This document shows positions 44,772 through 52,329 of a stretch of 64,000 nucleotides of DNA, one piece after another. Each line of letters begins with the position of its first letter. Position 1 is the stretch's first letter. Location: the NCBI GenBank assembly GCA_022839105.1, contig JALHDH010000006.1, positions 4,572 to 68,571 on the forward strand, given 5' to 3'. Under the pieces are notes generated by a model. The model had not been told where the DNA came from. It saw only the letters and a list, made by a program, of their open reading frames with translations, and ran no database searches. The stretch comes from a bacterium. Lineage in GTDB: Bacteria; Vulcanimicrobiota; Xenobia; Xenobiales; Xenobiaceae. A program made the position numbers and the translations under genes.

Positions 44772-44808
44772 ACCCCGAGTTTCCCCAGCAGATCCTGGGC
44801 TCGGGGTC
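44771..44808. terminator. Hairpin between convergent genes
   Basis: GACCCCGAG (44771-44779) and CTCGGGGTC (44800-44808), with an inner CCCAG/CTGGG stem. No T-run. Starts at the last base of the stop codon of the radical SAM gene. Confidence 0.6.
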
Positions 44809-44819
44809 TCCAGGCGGCT

Positions 44820-45626
44820 TCAGGAGTCTGCCGGAGTCCGCTCTTCCAGGGTGGTGCGGATCCGCTCGGAGACCTCTTCGATGGTCCCGGTCCCGTCGAT
44901 GGCCAGATACTCTCCCTGTTTGCGGAAGTAGTCCATCACCGGCTCGGTTTCCTGGCGGTAGATCTCCATGCGGTTGCGGATCACCTCAGGGGTGTCGTCG
45001 GCGCGCCCCCGCCCTGCCAGGCGACGGGTGACCTCCTCCTCGGGGATCTCCAGGCCCAGGACCAGGACCCCGCCCCAGCCGAGTTCCTGGCGCATCTCCT
45101 CGAACTCCGCGAGCTGCTCGCCCTGCCGTGGGTAGCCGTCCAGGATGAATCCGCGGGCCGCATCCTCGCGTTCCAGGCGGCTCTGGACCAGGTCGCGGAT
45201 CAGGGAGGGAGGCGCCAGCTTTCCGCCTCGGGTCTCTTCTTCCAGGCGCTGACCCAGCTCGGAGCCCGAAGCGACCTCCTGGCGGATCAGGTCGCCCACC
45301 GAGATATGGGGGATCCCCTTCTCCTGGCCGAGGAGTTGTCCCTGGGTGGACTTTCCGCTGCCCGGAGGGCCCAGCAGGACGAAGCGGAGTGCCGCTCCGA
45401 CCGGTCCGGGAACGGCTCCCGCCGCGGCATCGGAGGCAAGCAGGGAGGCCGTGGGCATGCCCGGCAGGGTTCCCTGGACGTAGCGCGGGGGCGCGGCGGC
45501 CTGAGGAGTCGCCTCGAACCGGTCCGTCACGCGGGTTCCCTGGCTGGTCATCGGAGCGACGGCTCGCCAGGGGCCGCTCTGCAGGATCGAAGAAAGGGTC
45601 GGCCTGGAAGTGCTGATCGGATTCAT
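44820..45626 (-). CDS. adk: Adenylate kinase with 80-residue N-terminal extension
   Basis: 268 aa. From residue ~79 a complete adenylate kinase: P-loop GPPGSGKST (86-94), HISVGDLIRQE, FILDGYPRQGEQ, short-lid RLAGRGRADDTPEVIRNRM, and YLAIDGTGTIEEV. It converts AMP + ATP to 2 ADP. The lid is the short type without zinc cysteines. Residues 1-78 are Ser/Thr/Pro/Ala-rich, with DRFE at 35-38, and are not part of normal Adk; they resemble the start of the propeller protein at 32246. It stands alone, not in the usual ribosomal operon, so a second housekeeping adk elsewhere is likely. Confidence 0.88.
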   Translation of the reverse strand: MNPISTSRPTLSSILQSGPWRAVAPMTSQGTRVTDRFEATPQAAAPPRYVQGTLPGMPTASLLASDAAAGAVPGPVGAALRFVLLGPPGSGKSTQGQLLGQEKGIPHISVGDLIRQEVASGSELGQRLEEETRGGKLAPPSLIRDLVQSRLEREDAARGFILDGYPRQGEQLAEFEEMRQELGWGGVLVLGLEIPEEEVTRRLAGRGRADDTPEVIRNRMEIYRQETEPVMDYFRKQGEYLAIDGTGTIEEVSERIRTTLEERTPADS

Positions 45627-45635
45627 GGTGCCTTG

Positions 45636-45680
45636 AGTATAGGCGGGGTCCGGGCCGGGATCGATGAACTGAAGGTGAAC
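45636..45680 (-). promoter_or_regulatory. GTTCAC direct-repeat promoter B (adenylate kinase)
   Basis: On the minus strand: GTTCAC (45680-45675), 5 bp, GTTCAT (45669-45664), 22 bp, TATACT -10 (45641-45636). The -10 ends 9 nt before the ATG, so the 5' leader is only about 3 nt. Same geometry as promoter A. Confidence 0.6.
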
Positions 45681-45691
45681 AAAGTCCCTGG

Positions 45692-45720
45692 TTGAAGACG
45701 GGGGGGGGTTCTGCTATGTT
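45692..45720 (+). promoter_or_regulatory. Promoter of the envelope operon
   Basis: TTGAAG (45692-45697), 17 bp, TATGTT (45715-45720), with TG at extended -10 position (TGCTATGTT). It lies back to back with promoter B, so the GTTCAC repeats could affect both directions. Confidence 0.55.
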
Positions 45721-45903
45721 CCTACCCGGGTCTGGCCCTTCCCACCCGGTCCCCGGTGTGCGAGATGCCCGGCACAGGCCCCCAAGGTTTCTGGGAACGC
45801 AGAGGGGTTGGTCCGGGAATCCGGGCTGCCCGGACGGCGGGCCCCTGCGAGGTTGCTCTTGCCCTTCTCGAACTCCACTTCTGGCAGGGGGTGCGCCCGA
45901 TTC

Positions 45904-47019
45904 GTGCCCTCCGGCGGCCTGCTTCCGCTCGGAAGAGGCCTGGCGGTCTGGCTGGCCGTCTTGCTCGTCGTGCTCTGGGCCCCCTCGGCCTGGGGGCAGG
46001 AACCGCCTGCCGGCATGGAACCCGGGGTCCGAGGGGGCGCGACCATGCCGGGCGGGGGGATCGAGCCTTTCGGTGGAGGGGGCGGACCCGGCCCCGGCTC
46101 CGAACAGTTGATTCCCGCCCGGGGCTCCGAGTCTTCCGGGACCGGGACCGGGACCGTGGCCTTCTTCCTGGTGGTGGTCCTGTGCCTTTTCGGTTTCCAC
46201 CTCTTCACCAGTCACGGCCTGAACTCCAGGATCGATCGCCTGGAGAGGATGGCGCGCAAGGCGTCCGGGAGCCGGGAGGGCGACGAACTGGTCCCCTTCT
46301 CCTGGGATGCGGTCCTGCGCAACCTGGAGGGGGGAGCCCCCTTCCTGCCGGGGGTGACCCTCCCCCGGCCGGGCGTGGTGCTGGTCGGGGTCTCCCAACC
46401 CGAGTTGATCCCCATCCTCCTGGCCAATCTCTCGCACTGCGTCCTGCAGGATCCCGAGCTGGCCGTCCTGGCCGTGACTCGGAGCCTGGGTGCCGACGAA
46501 CTGGGAAGACGCCTGCTCTCCCTGGAGACGGGGCGGGACTGGAGGACCCTGGGCCCGGAGGCCCGGCGCTCCCTGCTCCAGGGAACAGCCCGCGGCCTGC
46601 AGCGTTATGAACGCTCGCTCTTCTGCATGACCGATCTGGCCGTGTCCCCACGACAGCTCTTCGAGGCCTGCCAGGACCTGCGCAAGGAGGCGGAAATGGG
46701 GGCCGTCCTCCTGGACGACCCGGGGGTGCTGGTGGGCGAACCCGATCTGCCGGAAATCGGGATCCTGGACCATCTCCGGCTCCTGGCCGCACGCTGTCAC
46801 GTGCCGGTTTATCTGGTCGTCCCGCTCGACTCGCCGGCCTGGCAGGCACGTGAGGAATTCGACTCGTACGTGGCGATTGCCGAGATACCGCCCGTCGTGG
46901 AAGGGCGTCTTGGCCTGCGCTTCCATCGTTTCCCGGGCAGCGCCCCGGAACTGGAGCTCCGCCTGGACCCGGCCTCCGGACGGCTGGAACCGGCCCGGTC
47001 GGTCGGGGACGGCGCCTGA
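45904..47019 (+). CDS. Membrane-anchored DnaB/RecA-fold-like protein lacking Walker A
   Basis: About 371 aa. Signal sequence (LAVWLAVLLVVLWAPSAWG), a Gly/Pro linker, a second membrane helix (about 84-104), then a domain that follows the DnaB helicase C-terminal core segment by segment: LVPFSWDAVLRNL, PGVVLVGVSQPELI where the P-loop should be, LAVLAVTRSLGADELGRRLL (the SLEM strand), MGAVLLDDPGV (Walker B-like), HVPVYLVVPLDS (ALSQ strand) and a last RFHRFPGS beta hairpin. The GKT is absent, so ATP hydrolysis is unlikely. Start uncertain (GTG 45904; TTG 45808 is longer). Paralogue at 48043. Confidence 0.65.
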   Translation: MPSGGLLPLGRGLAVWLAVLLVVLWAPSAWGQEPPAGMEPGVRGGATMPGGGIEPFGGGGGPGPGSEQLIPARGSESSGTGTGTVAFFLVVVLCLFGFHLFTSHGLNSRIDRLERMARKASGSREGDELVPFSWDAVLRNLEGGAPFLPGVTLPRPGVVLVGVSQPELIPILLANLSHCVLQDPELAVLAVTRSLGADELGRRLLSLETGRDWRTLGPEARRSLLQGTARGLQRYERSLFCMTDLAVSPRQLFEACQDLRKEAEMGAVLLDDPGVLVGEPDLPEIGILDHLRLLAARCHVPVYLVVPLDSPAWQAREEFDSYVAIAEIPPVVEGRLGLRFHRFPGSAPELELRLDPASGRLEPARSVGDGA

Positions 47020-47020
47020 A

Positions 47021-48046
47021 GTGCTCCGCCGAGTGCGTGCCTTTCTGACCCCTCGGCCCGTTCTGCGGGCCCTGCTGGTGGCGCTGGTGCCCCTGGTGGT
47101 CTTCTCCATCCTCATGGAACACCGGATCTCCACCTGGGTGGCCGGCACGGCCCGGGTCCGGAGCAGTGAGTGGACCGAGTTCCGTCCGCACCCGACGATG
47201 TTCTGGCGACTGCGCCCCAACCTGGATGTCGAACTGGCCATGCGGGGCGAGCGCTTTCGGGTCTCCACCAACTCTCAGGGGATCCGCAGCCCCGAGATCC
47301 CCTTCCGGAAGGGAGCGCGGACCTGGAGGGCCTGGTCCCTGGGAGACTCGATCACCTACGGATACGGGGTGGATGACGACAAGACCTACCAGAGCCGTCT
47401 TCAGGACAAGCTCCAGAGGCTTCACCCGGATCGGGAGATCCAGATCCTCAACGGAGGATGCCCGGGGTGGACCTCGTTCCAGGCCCGCGAGTTGACCCGT
47501 GCGGTCGGCCTGAAGTACCAGCCGGATCTCTATATCCTGGGCTGCGTCTATGCAGACCCTGCCTACGAGGACAAGTCCGATTCCGCTCGGGTGGACGCCA
47601 ACCCCCTGGTGCGCTGGTTCCGCCTGGCCCTCTTCCGCAGCGAGTTCTACATGTTCTTGCGCCAGAGGGTGGTGCGGCGCAGCAACCCCGAGGGGCTCCC
47701 GCCGGCGGATTATTCCCTGGCCACGCCCCGGGTGCCCCCCGAGGAGTATCGCGAGATCCTCAACTGGTTCGTCGGTCAGGCCCGGGCCAGCGGAGGGCAT
47801 GTGGTCTTCCTGAACCTGGGCAAGCGGGACCCGGATCCTCATCCGGGCTATGATCAGTTGCGCAGGATCGCCCAGGAGGTCGCCCGGACGACGGGGAACG
47901 CGTGGGTGGACGTGGACGCCATGTTCAAGGAACGCCCGGATCGCGCCAGCCTCTTTTCCGACCGGATCCACCCCAACGCCAAGGGATTCGAGTTGATGGC
48001 CGAGGCCCTGGCCCAGGCCATCGAGGAGAAGGGGTGGATCCCGTGA
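47021..48046 (+). CDS. Membrane-anchored SGNH hydrolase-like protein
   Basis: 341 aa. N-terminal membrane helix (about 12-32), then an SGNH/GDSL domain: GDSITYGYGVDD with Ser110, a Gly block in NGGCPGWTS, and DRIHPNAKGF with Asp314 and His317. The third block, normally GxND, reads VYAD, so the oxyanion-hole Asn seems replaced. Related proteins act on acyl groups of polysaccharides. GTG 47021 follows the previous stop by one base, and its own stop overlaps the next start by GTGA. Confidence 0.78.
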   Translation: MLRRVRAFLTPRPVLRALLVALVPLVVFSILMEHRISTWVAGTARVRSSEWTEFRPHPTMFWRLRPNLDVELAMRGERFRVSTNSQGIRSPEIPFRKGARTWRAWSLGDSITYGYGVDDDKTYQSRLQDKLQRLHPDREIQILNGGCPGWTSFQARELTRAVGLKYQPDLYILGCVYADPAYEDKSDSARVDANPLVRWFRLALFRSEFYMFLRQRVVRRSNPEGLPPADYSLATPRVPPEEYREILNWFVGQARASGGHVVFLNLGKRDPDPHPGYDQLRRIAQEVARTTGNAWVDVDAMFKERPDRASLFSDRIHPNAKGFELMAEALAQAIEEKGWIP

Positions 48047-49314
48047 GGCTGCGAATCCTGCTGATGGCGCTCTGCAGTCTCCTGGCCCTGGCCAACCCCG
48101 TCTGGGCCCAGCAGCCAGGGCATCAGGCTTCGACCCGTCAGCCGCACATGTTCTATGAGCCCCAGGCCAAGTACCCTCCCCTGGGCGCCATGCAGGCCTT
48201 CCGAGAGGGGCTGCCCATGGCCATCGGGTCCGCCCTGGTCTCCCTGGTCCTGGCCATGTGGTTGACCCGCCCCCTGCCGGAGGTCGAGAGGGCCCTCTAC
48301 GAGCGTCAGGCCAGGAACAGCCAGCCCGAACCCCCGAAGATTCCACCTCCCCCAGGGCCCCCGGAACAGGATGCGGTGGACCTCGCAGAGCCCCTCGGGG
48401 AGGCTGCGACGCCTGAAGCAGAGGCGGAGCCGGTGTCCGGGCCCGGATCCGAAAGCCCGCTTCTGAAGGAGGTTCCTGGGCCCGCGGACCTGCCGGTTCT
48501 CGATTCTCCGGAAACCCTTCCGTCCGTTCTCAGGCCGGCAGCGCTCGAGCCGTCGCCCCCGAGGCCGGAGGCGCTCCGTCCCGTGGAGCGCCCTCCCCAG
48601 GCCCGCCCCCTCGTCCCGGCCCCTCCCGCAGGGACTTTCGGTTCCACTCGCGGGATCCGTCCCCCCTTGGAGACCCCCCTGGTGCCGTTCGCCTGGGAAC
48701 AGGTCGCCCCCGAGAACATGCTGCCCTTCCGTGAGGGGGAGTTCTGCAACCCCGGCCTGGTAGTCTACCTGGTGGAGCCGGAGCGGGTGGCGGGGCTCCT
48801 GGCAGCCCTGGCCGTGGAACTCCTGCTGGAGTCGCCCGGCAGCCTGGTCCTGGCGACGGTCTCGGCCGGTCCCCTGGAGGTGGTCCAGTTCCTTCTGGAG
48901 GCCGGTCCTGCCACCCCCCCAGCGGAACTCCTGGCCCGCCTGCGTCGGGAGGGCCGGGCCATGGAGAGGATCGTCCGCCGCGTCTGGACACCTCCCCCGG
49001 GAGGAATGCCCCTGGAGGACCTGTTGCGCCGGGCACGCGAACTCCGCGAGGGGCGCGGCGGTCTGGCCGGAGTCGTCCTCGAACCGCTCACCCGTCTGGA
49101 GTTGGGGGGAGGGGAGTTCTCCGCCTGGTTGGAGTGCCTGCACCAGGGGGCGGCCCTGGCCGGACTCCCACTCTTCATGGTCGCTTCGCGCCGGGGCTTC
49201 CCGATCGAGTCCTGCCCGGGGCGGATCCTGACCCTGGGCAAGGCCGAGGTCTCCCGGATCACGGAATCCCGAGGTCCAGGGAAGGATTCTCCCGGACCTT
49301 CGCTGGCCTCATGA
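48043..49314 (+). CDS. Second membrane-anchored DnaB-like protein lacking Walker A
   Basis: 423 aa. Signal peptide (ILLMALCSLLALANPVWA), membrane helix (about 55-75), a Pro/Glu-rich linker (88-220), then a domain related to that of the protein at 45904: LVPFAWEQV, NPGLVVYLVEPERVAGLLAAL, GSLVLATVSAGPLEVVQFLL, GGLAGVVLEPLTRL and LPLFMVASRRG align in order. There is no P-loop. The two are likely heteromer partners in one envelope complex. GTG start overlaps the SGNH stop; its TGA overlaps the next ATG. Confidence 0.62.
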   Translation: MRLRILLMALCSLLALANPVWAQQPGHQASTRQPHMFYEPQAKYPPLGAMQAFREGLPMAIGSALVSLVLAMWLTRPLPEVERALYERQARNSQPEPPKIPPPPGPPEQDAVDLAEPLGEAATPEAEAEPVSGPGSESPLLKEVPGPADLPVLDSPETLPSVLRPAALEPSPPRPEALRPVERPPQARPLVPAPPAGTFGSTRGIRPPLETPLVPFAWEQVAPENMLPFREGEFCNPGLVVYLVEPERVAGLLAALAVELLLESPGSLVLATVSAGPLEVVQFLLEAGPATPPAELLARLRREGRAMERIVRRVWTPPPGGMPLEDLLRRARELREGRGGLAGVVLEPLTRLELGGGEFSAWLECLHQGAALAGLPLFMVASRRGFPIESCPGRILTLGKAEVSRITESRGPGKDSPGPSLAS

Positions 49315-50369
49315 GGTTTCTCTCCCGGACCGGCTGGCTGGCGGCCCTCTTCGCCGTCCAGGTCACGATGCTGGCAGCCCTGCTGGCCTGGTCGGCCAGC
49401 GTTCGCGGCGAGATCCGGATGGAACTGGAGGCTCGCCTGCCCGAGCCCGATCCCGGGATCCACCTGCCGGCCGGGGACTCCCTGGAGACCGCGAGCATCC
49501 TGGGCGGCTCAGAGTTTTTGGGGATCGAGCTGCCCACCCCGTTCCGCCGCCATCTGTCCTACCTGAACGGGCAGATGTTCTGGTTCCTTCTGAAGAGGGA
49601 GCCCTCCGCGGGAGCTCCCCTGCTGGGCCTGATCCAGAAGAGCCCAACCGAGCTGGAGGATTCCGGACGCCTCCAGGAGGGACTCCGAGACGGCGTCCTG
49701 AGTTTTCTCTATGATGTGGGCGGGCATCGGGATCTGGCCCGCCAGAACTGGTCGGCCACCGTGGTCCGCGAACTCCAGGCGCTGCCCCTGCTGCCCTGGA
49801 ACAAGAAGCTGGATTTCGTGGTCCTGTCCAGTCTGGCTGATACGAGCGTCGGCGGGCTGGGTTTCATCGCCGACCTCAATCCGGAGATCCTGTTGATCAT
49901 GCCGGACCACGACCCGGCCCGCCTGGAGGAGCTTCGCCTGTTCCGCCGCCGCCCCAATGCGGTGATCCTGCCCGTCGGGACCCATCCTCTGCTCCCCGGC
50001 CTGTGGGCCCAGGTGCTCGAGGCTCCCGCGGGTTCGGGACACCCGGCGGAACTCAACCTCCTGGTGGAAGGCAGGGATGGGCGACTGGCGCTCTTCTCGG
50101 GGAGTTCCCTGAATCGGCCGATCGACTCCCTGCGTCAGGCGCGGCGGAGCACAGGGCGGGAAATCCTCCGCTACGTCGGGTCGACGGGCTACACGGTCGG
50201 CACGCAGACCTCCGCACTCCAGGACGAAGTCCGGGTTCTGCGTCAGGAGTTCCCCGAGTTGGTCCTGATCCCCAACGGGGATACCAGCCTGGTGGCCCAC
50301 GGTCTCCTGGAAGCCCTCCTGGGGGCGCACTATCGGCCAGGCAGTCTGGGGACGCGGGTGGAGTTGTGA
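49311..50369 (+). CDS. Membrane-anchored metallo-beta-lactamase-like protein without metal ligands
   Basis: 352 aa. One N-terminal helix (about 8-28), then a fold that tracks the MBL family: DFVVLSSLADTSVGGL (residues 173 on; the HxHxDH site reads SLADTS), LNPEILLIMP, ELNLLVEGRDGRLALFSGSS (GCSH reads GSSL), RYVGSTGY (GGxH lost), LVLIPNGDTSLVAHGLLE and a final HYRPGSLGTRVEL. All expected His ligands are missing, although the scaffold strands are kept, so a structural or binding role is likely. ATGA overlap with the gene before and GTGA with the gene after. Confidence 0.62.
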   Translation: MRFLSRTGWLAALFAVQVTMLAALLAWSASVRGEIRMELEARLPEPDPGIHLPAGDSLETASILGGSEFLGIELPTPFRRHLSYLNGQMFWFLLKREPSAGAPLLGLIQKSPTELEDSGRLQEGLRDGVLSFLYDVGGHRDLARQNWSATVVRELQALPLLPWNKKLDFVVLSSLADTSVGGLGFIADLNPEILLIMPDHDPARLEELRLFRRRPNAVILPVGTHPLLPGLWAQVLEAPAGSGHPAELNLLVEGRDGRLALFSGSSLNRPIDSLRQARRSTGREILRYVGSTGYTVGTQTSALQDEVRVLRQEFPELVLIPNGDTSLVAHGLLEALLGAHYRPGSLGTRVEL

Positions 50370-52297
50370 ATCTCAAGCGCCGTCTTTCTTTGTCGGAATG
50401 GCTGGGCTGGGGGGGGCTCTGCGTGCTGCTGGCCTTGTGGCAGACCTCCGCCTGGCAGGGACGCTGGACCACCCACTACCTGGGCGCCGGCGAACTGGAG
50501 GGCTGGCTCTGGCGCTACTGGTGGCTCAAGATGCTCATGACCGAGGCCTGGACCACGCCCGGTGTCGGTCTGGACCTGGCGATCTGGGTCTCCCTGGTGG
50601 CGGGAGCCTACCCGGAGACGGGCAACGTCCTGGACCTGCAGGTCCTCTCCTGGCCCCTGGAAGCCCTGTTCGGAGCCCCTCTCTATCACAACGTCAAGTG
50701 CGCCCTGGTCCTGGCCCTCAACGGCATGGCCGGCTACCTCCTGGGGCGGGAGGTCCTCAAGTCCCGGAGCGCTGCGGCGGTCTGCGGTCTGGTCCTGCTC
50801 TTGAGCCCCTACGCGCTGCACGAGATCGCCAACGGCAGGGTTCGCCAGGCCATCCTGTTTCCGCTGGCCCTGTATGCGCTGCACCTGATCCGGCTTTGGC
50901 GCTCGCCCGATGCGGTCCAGGCCGTCTACACCGGGATCTGGGCGGGACTGTGCTCGGCGGTCTACCTCTATTACGGGATGGGGGTGGCCTTGTTCACGGC
51001 CCTCTTCCTGGTCCTGGCCATTCCCTTGGGGGCGGGAGCGCGATTCCGGTTCCCTCACCTGGGCGCCGGAGTCCTGACCCTCCTGGTCGCGCTGCTGACG
51101 GCCCTGCCCTTTGCCTGGGCCTACGTGGACCACTTCTTCAGCGGGCACGGTCTCTTTGAACTCTCCTGGAAGCGCGATTTTCCGCCCTTGAGCCAGTTGA
51201 CCTCGCCCGATGTCAACGTGCTCCTCAAGCAGAACGACCAGTTGCTCAACTCCCTGCAGCGCTTCCGCAATGACTCGCTGCCCTGGCAGTATCCCTTCAT
51301 GCCGCGCTTCTACCGGGGAATGCCCTGGGTCTTCTCGGTCCTGGCGCTGCTGGCCATCCCCCTGTGCTGGCGGACTGGTCCGCGTTCGGAGGAGGAGACC
51401 TCGTTGCCCCGTGCCCGGGACCTGGTTCCCTGGCTGGGGGGGGCGCTCTTCTTCTACATGCTGACCCTGGGCCCGTATCTCATCAGCGGCGCGGAAGGTC
51501 GCTACGTCGCCTTCGAATCGGGAGGCGTGGCCACGCCCTACGTCTGGTTCTTCAAGAATCTTCCCGCCTTCTCTCGTCTCTTCTCGCCGATCCGGATGTC
51601 CGGGATGATGGTGGTCTGCGTCGGGGTCCTGGCAGGTGCCGCCTTCCAGGCGCTCGCCACCCGCCTGTCCATGCCTCGAGCCGTGCGCCTGGCTTCGCTG
51701 TTGCTGGTGGGCTTGCTGGTGGTCCACGGGATGAAGCTCTCCCGAGCCATCCCTCTGACAGAGACCGAGATCCTGATCCCGGAGTTCTATCATCGCCTGG
51801 CCGAAGAACCCTTCTGCGCCGTGGCCGAACTGCCGTTCCGAACCGGAGACTATATCCAGAACTACCAGACGGTGCATGAGAAGAGGCTTCTGGGAGGCTG
51901 GTCCGGGGTGACCACGCCTCCGGGCTTTCCCGAGGGGAAGCTCACCCGGCTGGCCGAGGTCTTCACCGGTCTTCTCGAGAACACGTTCTTCCGCTACCTG
52001 GAAAGCCTCAACGCCCATCCCGAGAGCCCATCCGAGTTCACCGAACGGGATTTCCGCTGGATCGTCCAGAGGTACGGGCTGCGGATGGTGATCGTCCACG
52101 AGCGGGGCTACTATCGGGACAGCCCCTTCGGCGGTCGGGAGCAATACGAACTGGTCCTGGCTGAGCTCCAGAAACACTTCGGCCCCCCCGCCGAGATCCA
52201 CACCGAGCTGGCCTTCGAACGCCTGGGTCCGAACCATTCCCCCTGGGATCTTGGCCCCTTCGAATATGAGATGGCCGTCTTCCGGGTCCGGCCCTGA
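50366..52297 (+). CDS. Polytopic membrane protein (GT-C/YfhO-like)
   Basis: 643 aa with about 10-12 membrane helices and a soluble C-terminal domain (about 480-643). The first loop (WLWRYWWLKMLMTEAWTTP) and NVKCALVLALNGMAGYLLGREVL match the paralogue at 54324, which shows the two arose by duplication. Layout is that of lipid-linked-sugar membrane transferases, but no catalytic motif is certain. GTG 50366 overlaps the previous stop. Confidence 0.7.
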   Translation: MNLKRRLSLSEWLGWGGLCVLLALWQTSAWQGRWTTHYLGAGELEGWLWRYWWLKMLMTEAWTTPGVGLDLAIWVSLVAGAYPETGNVLDLQVLSWPLEALFGAPLYHNVKCALVLALNGMAGYLLGREVLKSRSAAAVCGLVLLLSPYALHEIANGRVRQAILFPLALYALHLIRLWRSPDAVQAVYTGIWAGLCSAVYLYYGMGVALFTALFLVLAIPLGAGARFRFPHLGAGVLTLLVALLTALPFAWAYVDHFFSGHGLFELSWKRDFPPLSQLTSPDVNVLLKQNDQLLNSLQRFRNDSLPWQYPFMPRFYRGMPWVFSVLALLAIPLCWRTGPRSEEETSLPRARDLVPWLGGALFFYMLTLGPYLISGAEGRYVAFESGGVATPYVWFFKNLPAFSRLFSPIRMSGMMVVCVGVLAGAAFQALATRLSMPRAVRLASLLLVGLLVVHGMKLSRAIPLTETEILIPEFYHRLAEEPFCAVAELPFRTGDYIQNYQTVHEKRLLGGWSGVTTPPGFPEGKLTRLAEVFTGLLENTFFRYLESLNAHPESPSEFTERDFRWIVQRYGLRMVIVHERGYYRDSPFGGREQYELVLAELQKHFGPPAEIHTELAFERLGPNHSPWDLGPFEYEMAVFRVRP

Positions 52298-52329
52298 CCT
52301 GGCTTCCAAGGTGGGGAACTCTTGAGAGG

